This document shows positions 1 to 5,488 of a stretch of 6,316 bases of DNA, piece after piece. The translations under genes were made by a program, and so were the position numbers. Source of the stretch: an uncultured Centipeda sp. (GTDB lineage: Bacteria > Bacillota > Negativicutes > Selenomonadales > Selenomonadaceae). Where the stretch lies: contig CALALM010000289.1 of assembly GCA_937925565.1 (NCBI GenBank), positions 1 through 6,316 of the forward strand. Reading direction: 5' to 3'. The notes below the pieces were generated by a model that worked only from the letters and a program-made list of their open reading frames with translations, searched no databases and had not been told where the DNA came from. The number at the start of each line of letters is the position of its first letter. The first letter of the stretch is position 1.

Positions 1-295
1 GCTCGAGGGCACGCCTGAGTTCCGGCTGGAACACAATCGGCAGTGCAACAAAGAGCAGTGTCACAGACTTTTGCAGGAGCCACGAGATCACATGCAGCTC
101 GAAATAACTCGCGATCACCGTCACACCGAGAAGCACAAGAATCCCCTTCGCGAGCGTAATGGCACGTGTGTCCTCAAGCATGAGATAGACGCGGTAAAGA
201 ATGAACGCCACAATCAGAATATCGAGAATATCAAGCAGCGTGATTGTTGACAGAATGCCGCGGAACTGTGTCGGCATCGTAAAATCAAGCGGCAT
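1..295 (-). CDS. cdaA: Diadenylate cyclase CdaA (DacA/YbbP family), N-terminal part, cut by window edge
   Basis: Only the first 98 codons are present; the gene continues leftward out of the window. CdaA is a membrane-bound enzyme that joins two ATP into c-di-AMP, a messenger controlling potassium/osmotic balance and cell-wall homeostasis. The visible part is the membrane anchor: three hydrophobic segments at about residues 21-40, 47-64 and 70-88, a conserved TRA motif at 43-45, and the family signature FQPELRRALE at 89-98, which leads into the DAC catalytic domain. The catalytic DGA and RHR motifs lie outside the window. I chose the ATG at 295-293 because a GGGGG stretch (301-305) lies 5 nt upstream; the in-frame ATG at 277-275 has no Shine-Dalgarno. 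In Firmicutes the gene is usually followed by cdaR and glmM, which would lie to the left here. The translation was made by hand from the reverse strand. The family call is firm and the exact start less so. Confidence 0.9.
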   Translation of the reverse strand, partial: MPLDFTMPTQFRGILSTITLLDILDILIVAFILYRVYLMLEDTRAITLAKGILVLLGVTVIASYFELHVISWLLQKSVTLLFVALPIVFQPELRRALE

Positions 296-309
296 AAGAA
301 CCCCCAGGA

Positions 310-324
310 GCGAAACTGTTTCGC
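310..324 (-). other. Small perfect hairpin in the cdaA leader
   Basis: Reading the minus strand, GCGAAA-CAG-TTTCGC forms a 6-bp perfect stem with a 3-nt loop, ending 4 nt before the G-run that serves as the cdaA ribosome site. It has no following T-run, so it is not a terminator. It could influence ribosome access or mRNA stability, or be chance. No convincing -35/-10 pair for cdaA could be found between here and 438. Confidence 0.35.
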
Positions 325-437
325 ATATTTTCCCAATACATCCCTTACGAACAGCAATGCACACGCGCTGTACGTCATGTCCTTTTTTAGATTTCTCTCT
401 GAATATCGAAAATCCTTGTGGTCCGCGGCATTCTTTC

Positions 438-507
438 AAAAAAATTTCGTCCCCCGATAAAGCACGTCCGAACCCGTCGGAACACTCTTCGCAAAGGAGA
501 CGAAATT
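438..507 (-). terminator. Likely intrinsic terminator of ilvE, long-loop type
   Basis: Starting 10 nt after the ilvE stop, the minus strand has an arm AATTTCGTC (507-499) matched by GACGAAATT (451-443). G-U wobbles extend it to 13 pairs (495-507 with 443-455). Seven T residues (444-438) overlap the end of the stem and follow it. The 39-nt loop holds a further 5-bp stem, TCCGA/TCGGA (467-471 with 477-481), so the structure may be branched. The two wobble pairs are only valid in minus-strand RNA, which fits termination of ilvE. The long loop makes this weaker than a textbook terminator. The rest of the 296-517 gap holds the cdaA leader and no gene I can support. Confidence 0.55.
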
Positions 508-517
508 ATAAATTACA

Positions 518-1543
518 TCAGCAGATTTTACGGATCCACCCCTCGGGAGCCTCCATTGTCCCGAGCTGTATGCCGCGCAGCGTATCATAGAGCTTTTGCA
601 GCACGGATCCCATGTGCTCCATACCGCTCGGCAGAGCGATCACCTTGTCATCATGTGTCACAGAACCAATCGGCGAGATCACCGCTGCCGTACCGCAGAG
701 TCCGGCTTCCGCAAAATCGGGGAGCTCCGCCAGTGCCACGGGACGCTCCTCCACCTTCATCCCGAGAATGTGCTCGGCGATGTATACAAGTGAACGCCGC
801 GTGATCGACGGCAGGATGGAACCCGACTTCGGTGTCACAAGCGTGCCGTCCTTCGTCACAAACAGGAAATTCGCGCCGCCCGTCTCCTCGATATACGTGC
901 GTGTCGCCGCATCGAGGAACATATTTTCATCGAAGCCTGCCGCATGCGCCGCCATATAGGCGTGCAGACTCATCGCGTAGTTCAGTCCCGCCTTGATGTG
1001 CCCCGTGCCATGCGGCGCCGCACGGTCGAACGCACTCACGCAGAGACGCACAGGCTTTGCGCCGCCCTTGAAATAGGGTCCGACCGGCGTCGCAAAGAGG
1101 CGGAACTGGTAGGCGTCTGCCGGCTTCACACCGATCACCTCCCCCGAAGCAAACATAAAGGGGCGCAAATAGAGCGACGCGTCCGAGCCGTACGGCGGCA
1201 CATAGTCGCGGTTCGCCCTGACCACCGCATCCACTGCGGCAAGGAAGCGTTCTTTCGGGAACGAAGGCATCTCGAGGTACGCCGCTGAGTCATACATGCG
1301 CGCCGCATTGAGGTCAGGGCGGAACGTCACCACATGCCCGTCCACCGTCTCATATGCCTTCAGCCCCTCAAAAACCTCCTGACAGTACTGCAGAATGCCT
1401 GCGCACTCGCTGATCGTGACCGTCGCATCGGATGAAAGTCCACCCTCATCCCATGCACCACTTGCATAGTTCGCCACATAGCGCTGCGGCAGGGGACGAT
1501 ATGCAAACCCCAAGTTTCCCCAGTCAATATCCGCCTTTGCCAT
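518..1543 (-). CDS. ilvE: Branched-chain amino acid aminotransferase (class IV, PLP-dependent)
   Basis: A 341-residue fold-type IV aminotransferase that interconverts Leu/Ile/Val and their 2-keto acids using 2-oxoglutarate/glutamate. It acts in the cytoplasm as the last step of branched-chain amino acid synthesis. It belongs to the longer, eukaryote/Bacillus-like BCAT group. Visible family motifs are EVFEGLKAY (56-64), YLRPFMFASG (125-134), the PLP lysine K184 in GHIKAGLNYA, the EETGGANFLFV stretch (219-229), ILPSITRRS (243-251) and EAGLCGTAAVISPI (279-292). Together these cover substrate and cofactor sites, so the gene looks complete and functional. I place the start at the ATG 1543-1541 because AAAGAGG lies 8 nt upstream; a TTG six codons earlier would put the Shine-Dalgarno inside the gene. 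A strong promoter sits just upstream, and no T-box or leader peptide fits in the roughly 25-nt leader. Probably transcribed alone, with possible readthrough from nnr. Confidence 0.95.
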   Translation of the reverse strand: MAKADIDWGNLGFAYRPLPQRYVANYASGAWDEGGLSSDATVTISECAGILQYCQEVFEGLKAYETVDGHVVTFRPDLNAARMYDSAAYLEMPSFPKERFLAAVDAVVRANRDYVPPYGSDASLYLRPFMFASGEVIGVKPADAYQFRLFATPVGPYFKGGAKPVRLCVSAFDRAAPHGTGHIKAGLNYAMSLHAYMAAHAAGFDENMFLDAATRTYIEETGGANFLFVTKDGTLVTPKSGSILPSITRRSLVYIAEHILGMKVEERPVALAELPDFAEAGLCGTAAVISPIGSVTHDDKVIALPSGMEHMGSVLQKLYDTLRGIQLGTMEAPEGWIRKIC

Positions 1544-1551
1544 AATATGCG

Positions 1552-1558
1552 CCTCTTT
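1552..1558 (-). promoter_or_regulatory. Ribosome binding site deciding the ilvE start
   Basis: Minus-strand AAAGAGG with 8 nt to the ATG at 1543. It excludes the upstream in-frame TTG (1561-1559), which would lie before it. Confidence 0.75.
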
Positions 1559-1575
1559 CAAATAAAATTTCCCAT

Positions 1576-1604
1576 ATCATAGTACCACAGAGACATCTTG
1601 TCAA
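1576..1604 (-). promoter_or_regulatory. Near-consensus SigA promoter of ilvE
   Basis: On the minus strand, TTGACA (1604-1599) and TATGAT (1581-1576) are separated by exactly 17 nt. The -35 is a perfect match and the -10 has five of six bases. Transcription would start near 1569, giving a leader of about 26 nt before the ilvE ATG. The -35 hexamer contains the TGA stop codon of nnr (1603-1601). No terminator separates nnr from this promoter, so ilvE may receive some readthrough as well. Confidence 0.8.
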
Positions 1605-3145
1605 CTAAGTTCCTTCAGTGCCTGCGGCAGAAGTTCCAGAATATCGCCCGCGACAAGTCCGTTGCCGCAGTGTTCGTACGCAATATCACCCGCACGCCCG
1701 TGCACATAGACGCCGACAATCGGCGTCATGCCGCTCTCCATCTGCCGCATCAGACCCGCGACCGTACCCGCAAGCACATCGCCCGCGCCCGCCGTCGCCA
1801 TACCCGCATTGCCGCACGTCGTAAAGAACGCATCCCCATCGGGATAGACGACAATCGTGCACGCACTCTTCACGACAAAGACCGCCTGATGCGCGTGTGC
1901 CGCCTCACGCGCAATACCGAGGAGATCGATCTCCACCTCCTCTACAGTTTTACCGAGGAGTCCTGCGAACTCACCGAGATGCGGCGTCAGGACCGGCACC
2001 TGCGGCAGGGCGTGCAATGCGTCGAGATGTCCACGGAACGCACCGATCGCATCCGCATCCATCACAAGCGGCGCCTTCACATCTGCGGCAAAGAGGCGGA
2101 CAAATTCGCTTGTCCCCTCTGCACGTCCGATGCCGGGACCAATCAGCACCGCATCCGCATTCCCTGCAAGTGCAAGCGCCTCTGCAAGCGCCTTGTCCCC
2201 GGCAAAATATCCCATCCCGTCATCCGACACGGGGACGACCATAACCTCCGTCAGCTTTGCCGCGAGCACGGGATAGAGCAGCTCCGGCACCGCGAGCGTC
2301 ACGAGCCCTGCGCCGACGCGCAACACCGCCTCTGCTGCGAGCGCCGCTGCGCCCGTCATGCCGAGCCCGCCCGCGAGCACGAGGATGCGCCCGCACGTCC
2401 CCTTGTGCACATCACGTGCGCGCGCAGGCAGGAGCCTTGCCGCTGCCTCCCGTGTGATCAGCGACTGGCGCAGTTCATCTCCTGCAAGCAGCGCGTGGGG
2501 AATACCGATGTCGTCGACAAGCAGATGTCCCGTTGCGTTCGCCCCTTGCCCGAGGAGATGCCCGACCTTCGGCAATCCGAGTGCGAGCGTCCGATCCGCA
2601 CGCACGGCACACGAAGCGATCCGCCCCGTATCTGCCTCCACCCCGCTTGGAATGTCAATTGCCATGACAGGCTTCTCGGCGGTATTGATCTCCTCGATCA
2701 GGCGCAGAATATTCTTGCGAAGGTCTCCATGCACCCCCGTGCCGAGAACACCGTCCACGACGGCATCCGAAAAGCGGAGGGAGACGCGCAGACGATCCCA
2801 GTCACGGTCACTCACGAGCGGGCGTATCTCCACGCCCATCGCGCGCAAGGCATCATACATCGCACGCGCCGCCTCACCGAGACGCTCTTCCTCTCCCGTG
2901 AAGAAAAGCTTTACCCGTGCACCCATATTCATGAGATGACGCGCCGCAGCAAAGGCATCCCCGCCGTTGTTGCCGCCGCCCGCGAAGACGGCGAACACCT
3001 TGTCCGTCGCCCCGCCGACCATCGCAGCGGCCTCCTCTGCCGACCGGCGTCCGGCATTCTCCATCAAGGCAATGGCAGGCAGACCGTAGTCCCGCACCAC
3101 ACACGCATCAATACGGCGCATATCCTCTGCAAACGATACATTCAT
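1601..3145 (-). CDS. nnr: Bifunctional NAD(P)H-hydrate epimerase / ADP-dependent NAD(P)H-hydrate dehydratase
   Basis: A 514-residue fusion of the two nicotinamide repair enzymes (YjeF_N/NnrE and YjeF_C/NnrD). The N-terminal domain interconverts R- and S-forms of hydrated NAD(P)H. The C-terminal, ribokinase-like domain dehydrates the S-form using ADP. N-domain signs: GGGNNGGDAF (56-65), DGVLGTG (131-137) and DIPSGV (164-169), with the expected acidic residue at D164. C-domain signs: HKGTCGRILVLAGG starting at 247, GPGIG (336-340), VMDADA (361-366), LTPHLGEF (386-393) and a TAGAGDVLAG nucleotide/catalytic loop (451-460) with the key Asp at 456. Many relatives have GG where this loop has AG, a mild difference. 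Length is normal for the fusion. The ATG at 3145 overlaps the acpS stop as ATGA and follows GGAGGG, so an upstream TTG start (3166) is rejected. Translation is probably coupled to acpS. Confidence 0.96.
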   Translation of the reverse strand: MNVSFAEDMRRIDACVVRDYGLPAIALMENAGRRSAEEAAAMVGGATDKVFAVFAGGGNNGGDAFAAARHLMNMGARVKLFFTGEEERLGEAARAMYDALRAMGVEIRPLVSDRDWDRLRVSLRFSDAVVDGVLGTGVHGDLRKNILRLIEEINTAEKPVMAIDIPSGVEADTGRIASCAVRADRTLALGLPKVGHLLGQGANATGHLLVDDIGIPHALLAGDELRQSLITREAAARLLPARARDVHKGTCGRILVLAGGLGMTGAAALAAEAVLRVGAGLVTLAVPELLYPVLAAKLTEVMVVPVSDDGMGYFAGDKALAEALALAGNADAVLIGPGIGRAEGTSEFVRLFAADVKAPLVMDADAIGAFRGHLDALHALPQVPVLTPHLGEFAGLLGKTVEEVEIDLLGIAREAAHAHQAVFVVKSACTIVVYPDGDAFFTTCGNAGMATAGAGDVLAGTVAGLMRQMESGMTPIVGVYVHGRAGDIAYEHCGNGLVAGDILELLPQALKELS

Positions 3146-3519
3146 CGCCGACCCTCCAAAACACAATATGCGATCGCGTAGTCGTGCTCATGACTGAGCG
3201 TGACCCATACACGCGTGACGCCCATCTCCCGTGCGCGCGCAGCAAAAAATCCGTCCAAATGAACGACAGGCGCACCGAGATCATCCGGCAGTATTTCGAT
3301 ATCCATCAGCTTTCCGCTCCGCAGACCTGTGCCGAACGCCTTAAGCACAGCCTCCTTGCCCGCAAACCGGGCAGCAAGACTCGCCGCCATAGATGCACCA
3401 CGGCTCTCGGCATACGTGCGTTCACGCGGCGTATAGACGCGTGCAAGGAAGCGCTCATTTGCAATCGCCCGCACCACGCGCGGGATGTGGATGATATCGC
3501 TGCCGATGCCCAGAATCAT
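3142..3519 (-). CDS. acpS: Holo-[acyl-carrier-protein] synthase
   Basis: A 125-residue enzyme of usual length that transfers the 4'-phosphopantetheine arm of CoA to a serine of acyl carrier protein, making it active for fatty-acid synthesis. The N-terminus GIGSDIIHI carries the Mg-binding Asp (D8). The second signature RFAGKEAVLKAFGTG (51-65) carries the metal-binding Glu (E56). The C-terminal VTLSHEHDYAIAYCV segment (106-120) matches the family's SxSH region. The start ATG at 3519 is set by this conserved N-terminus and by GGGGAGG (3524-3530), although the 4-nt spacing is short. It overlaps nnr by 4 nt, the common Firmicutes acpS-nnr pairing; alr, often next in such clusters, is absent here. 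The gene begins right after a strong terminator, and I see no clear promoter of its own. Confidence 0.96.
   Translation of the reverse strand: MILGIGSDIIHIPRVVRAIANERFLARVYTPRERTYAESRGASMAASLAARFAGKEAVLKAFGTGLRSGKLMDIEILPDDLGAPVVHLDGFFAARAREMGVTRVWVTLSHEHDYAIAYCVLEGRR
3152..3157 (-). promoter_or_regulatory. Ribosome binding site deciding the nnr start
   Basis: Minus-strand GGAGGG lies inside the last codons of acpS, 6 nt before the nnr ATG at 3145. It supports this start over the TTG at 3166 and supports coupled translation. Confidence 0.75.
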
Positions 3520-3540
3520 AATGCCTCCCCGCCGATGACA

Positions 3541-3576
3541 GAAAAAGGAGCCATTGCGCCCGCAATAGCCCCTTTC
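3541..3576 (-). terminator. Intrinsic terminator after motB
   Basis: On the minus strand a stem of up to 15 pairs (3562-3576 with 3543-3557) closes on a 4-nt GGGC loop, with a five-T run at 3546-3542 that overlaps the outer part of the stem. An A-rich stretch precedes it. Three pairs are G-U wobbles in minus-strand RNA but A-C mismatches in plus-strand RNA, so the structure is tuned to the motAB transcript. It lies 19 nt after the motB stop and about 10 nt before the acpS Shine-Dalgarno. Confidence 0.85.
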
Positions 3577-3595
3577 AATTTCTTTTTGCTTACGC

Positions 3596-4468
3596 TCAAC
3601 GCTGCAACGGCGCAGGCACAACGCCCGCCTGCGATGTCGCATTTGCCTGTGACGGTATCGCACCGGACGGCGCATTCGCACTCGTCGTCACCTGTCCGTC
3701 AGAGGCACTGATCTCATCCCCCTGACTAAAGCGCATACTACGCGCGATGAACACCTCGACGCGGCGGTTCTGTGCCCGCCCGTCCTCGGTGTCATTCGAG
3801 GCGATCGGACGGTACTCGCTGTAACCGAGCGCACTGAACCGCGCAGGGTTCAGTGCAGGCTGTGCGCCCATCAAGCCGCGCATGAGACTCACCGCACGCG
3901 CAGAACTGAGCTCCCAGTTCGACGGGAACTGCGCCGTCGAAATTGGCACATTATCCGTATGTCCGGAAATCGTTACCCGCTCCGGCAGGGAGGAGAGGAG
4001 CGCTGCAATCACAGGCACAATCTGTTCCGCCTGCCCCTGCAGAGCCGCAGAACCGGAGGAAAACAGTGCCTTTTCCTTCAGGCGGATCATGAGCCCCTCC
4101 TCGGAGAGTTCCGTGCTCACCTGATCCTGCAGATTATTTTCCTTGATGTACTGCTCGATTTTCTCCTGTGCCTCACGCAGGGTTTCATTCTCCTGCATAT
4201 AGGCGGCGTTTGTACTTTCTGCCATCGTTGACGGTGTATTTGGCATCGCCGTGGAGGGTCCCATCCCCGAGAAGAAGGACGGGCTGCCCATATTGAACGC
4301 TGCAGAAAACGCCTGCGAGAGCGCCTGCATTTTCGACGCATCCGTTTGCGATATGGCAAAGAGTGCGATAAAGAGCGAAAGGAGCAGTGTCATCAGATCG
4401 GAATATGGCAGGAGCCAAGCCTCGCTTGCTTCCTCCTCATGCGGTTTCGCATGTTTTCTTCTCGCCAT
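3596..4468 (-). CDS. motB: Flagellar motor stator protein MotB (peptidoglycan-binding)
   Basis: A 290-residue stator subunit that forms an ion channel with MotA and anchors it to peptidoglycan. A short basic/acidic cytoplasmic N-terminus is followed by one membrane helix at about residues 18-40, WLLPYSDLMTLLL, in which D24 matches the ion-carrying Asp of MotB (Asp32 in E. coli). A low-complexity Ser/Pro/Met linker (about 60-90) and a short charged, possibly coiled-coil stretch (91-120) follow. Next is an OmpA-like domain with ISGHTDNVPIS (167-177), SNWELSSARA (183-192) and NRRVEVFI (234-241). The last 45 or so residues are a Ser/Ala/Gln/Thr-rich tail. Whether the ion is H+ or Na+ (MotB or MotS) cannot be told from sequence. 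GGGAGG (4477-4482) lies 8 nt upstream within the end of motA; the genes are 1 nt apart. Confidence 0.95.
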   Translation of the reverse strand: MARRKHAKPHEEEASEAWLLPYSDLMTLLLSLFIALFAISQTDASKMQALSQAFSAAFNMGSPSFFSGMGPSTAMPNTPSTMAESTNAAYMQENETLREAQEKIEQYIKENNLQDQVSTELSEEGLMIRLKEKALFSSGSAALQGQAEQIVPVIAALLSSLPERVTISGHTDNVPISTAQFPSNWELSSARAVSLMRGLMGAQPALNPARFSALGYSEYRPIASNDTEDGRAQNRRVEVFIARSMRFSQGDEISASDGQVTTSANAPSGAIPSQANATSQAGVVPAPLQR

Positions 4469-4469
4469 A

Positions 4470-5261
4470 TCAGCTGCCTCCCTTCAGTGCCTCACGCTCC
4501 GACTGCGGGATGAAGACCATGAGCTTCGCCTCGATCGCCGTCGGAGAATCGCCCGCCTGCAGAGACAAAATGCCCTCGATAATCATGCGCTTCTGGCTGA
4601 CTTCTTGCTCCGACAGGATCTTGAGCTTGTTTGCGATAGGCAGCCAAAGAACATAGCCCGTAAAGATACCGAGAATTGTCGCAACGAACGCCGCTGCAAC
4701 CGAGTGACCGAGCACGTCGATATCGTTCAGGTTGCCAAGAGCCGCGATTAGACCGACGACCGCGCCCAGAACGCCCAGCGTCGGCGCGTAGGTGCCCGCC
4801 TGCGTAAACATTGAGCGCCCCTCGGCATGACGCTCCTGCATGATCGCAAGTTCCGCATCCAGAACGTCACTGACAAAGTCCGGATCCATACCGTCGATCA
4901 CCATTCCCAGACCCGTTCGGAAGAACGGATCCTGAATCTCCTGCGCCCTGCTCTCGAGAGCAAGAATACCCTCGCGGCGCGCGATCTGTGACAGCTCGAT
5001 AAACTGTTGCACGAGATGTCCCTTTTCCTGCATCTTCGGAACTTGGCAGGTCTTCTTGATCAGGTTGATAAAATTCCCAAGCTGCTCCATGTGAAACCCA
5101 ATGAACAGACATGAGAACGTCCCACCGATAATGATGAGGAATGCTGCCGGGTTATTGAGCGCCGTCAGCGGAGCCCCCTTCAAGATCATACCAACAAAGA
5201 CCGAGATAAGTCCCATGATGATCCCCACGACCGTTGATTTTTCCAAAACAAAAGCCCCCAT
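4470..5261 (-). CDS. motA: Flagellar motor stator protein MotA (ExbB/TolQ/MotA family)
   Basis: From the ATG at 5261 this is 263 residues, the stator subunit that uses ion flow to push on FliG. Two membrane helices (about 10-28 and 38-56), a large cytoplasmic loop (58-153) and two more helices (about 159-179 and 186-210) give the family topology. The loop holds RREGILALE (95-103), whose R95 and E103 align with rotor-contacting R90/E98 of E. coli. Prolines 160 (YAPTLG) and 208 (WLPIAN) match the two functional prolines. The start is uncertain. A GTG at 5318 (282 residues) has no good ribosome site. The ATG at 5261 has only GAGAG ahead. A TTG at 5246 would give MEKSTVVGII, most like the N-termini of Bacillus MotA, with GGGGG 7 nt upstream. 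It leads the motAB unit. Confidence 0.95.
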   Translation of the reverse strand: MGAFVLEKSTVVGIIMGLISVFVGMILKGAPLTALNNPAAFLIIIGGTFSCLFIGFHMEQLGNFINLIKKTCQVPKMQEKGHLVQQFIELSQIARREGILALESRAQEIQDPFFRTGLGMVIDGMDPDFVSDVLDAELAIMQERHAEGRSMFTQAGTYAPTLGVLGAVVGLIAALGNLNDIDVLGHSVAAAFVATILGIFTGYVLWLPIANKLKILSEQEVSQKRMIIEGILSLQAGDSPTAIEAKLMVFIPQSEREALKGGS

Positions 5262-5341
5262 TCCATTTCTCTCGATTGTCGGACGTCCTCTCGTCTGATC
5301 CTTCAGATACCCGTCCACATCTTTTTATATTATTCCATAAG

Positions 5342-5368
5342 TCATCGAAAAATCCTACCTGTTTTTTA
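5342..5368 (-). promoter_or_regulatory. Possible SigD (sigma-28) flagellar promoter of motA
   Basis: On the minus strand TAAA (5368-5365) is followed after exactly 15 nt by TTCGATGA (5349-5342). The sigma-28 pattern is TAAA-N15-GCCGATAA, so the -35 matches fully and the -10 matches at five of eight positions, including the core CGAT. Transcription would begin about 5335, some 75 nt before the 5261 ATG. The A/T-richness of the region makes TAAA easy to find by chance, so this is a candidate only. Confidence 0.4.
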
Positions 5369-5409
5369 AAAAAACTCCAAAAAACTCAAGAAAATTTTTC
5401 AATAAATTT
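5368..5409. other. Phased A-tracts, probably intrinsically curved DNA
   Basis: Four A-runs (5368-5374, 5379-5384, 5391-5394 running into T5, 5404-5406 running into T3) have centres about 10.5-12 nt apart, close to one helical turn. Another A5 run near 5350 is two turns away. Such phasing bends DNA and could aid promoter activity or bind nucleoid proteins between the divergent motA and lysR promoters. Confidence 0.5.
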
Positions 5410-5451
5410 CTATTATCCTATCATATATTCATTGAAAATATGATATAATAG
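5410..5451. promoter_or_regulatory. Large inverted repeat with LysR-type T-N11-A box, likely operator
   Basis: The core is ATCATAT (5420-5426), 11 nt, ATATGAT (5438-5444), a perfect dyad matching the classic LysR T-N11-A arrangement (T5426, A5438). The outer arms continue as CTATTAT (5410-5416) and ATAATAG (5445-5451), offset by a 3-nt CCT on the left, and the centre carries TTC-ATT-GAA. The right arm covers the -10 of the lysR promoter. This is the expected layout for a regulator that represses its own gene. Confidence 0.6.
5441..5449 (+). promoter_or_regulatory. Extended -10 promoter of the lysR gene
   Basis: TG-A-TATAAT is a perfect extended -10 element with a consensus -10 hexamer at 5444-5449. 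No -35 hexamer is found at 16-18 nt upstream, which extended -10 promoters tolerate. The start would be near 5456, leaving about 33 nt of leader before the ATG. Confidence 0.7.
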
Positions 5452-5474
5452 AAAACGCATAAAAAAAAATTATT

Positions 5475-5480
5475 AGGAGG
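5475..5480 (+). promoter_or_regulatory. Ribosome binding site of the lysR gene
   Basis: A full AGGAGG with 8 nt to the ATG at 5489, the strongest Shine-Dalgarno in the window. It fixes the start. Confidence 0.85.
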
Positions 5481-5488
5481 ATAGTCTT

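Noticed and set aside
215..378. Possible small ORF on the minus strand starting at the ATG at 378 and overlapping the cdaA start out of frame
   Set aside because: The GGA is only 1 nt from the ATG, too close for a working ribosome site, and the peptide is not recognisable.
201..804. Overlapping plus-strand open frames of about 128 codons across the cdaA/ilvE gap
   Set aside because: They run antisense to the ends of cdaA and ilvE, have low-complexity composition, and one crosses the terminator.
1544..1600. T-box riboswitch or leader peptide before ilvE
   Set aside because: The promoter leaves only about 26 nt of leader, too short for either.
1598..3181. A 527-codon open frame on the plus strand opposite nnr
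   Set aside because: It lies antisense to a gene with two complete recognised domains. Its protein is rich in Arg/His/Cys with no domain pattern, typical of the antisense of GC-rich codons; no ribosome site supports it.
5410..5451. The intergenic inverted repeat as a transcription terminator
   Set aside because: It is AT-rich with no following T-run on either strand, and it overlaps a promoter between divergent genes, where a terminator is not expected.
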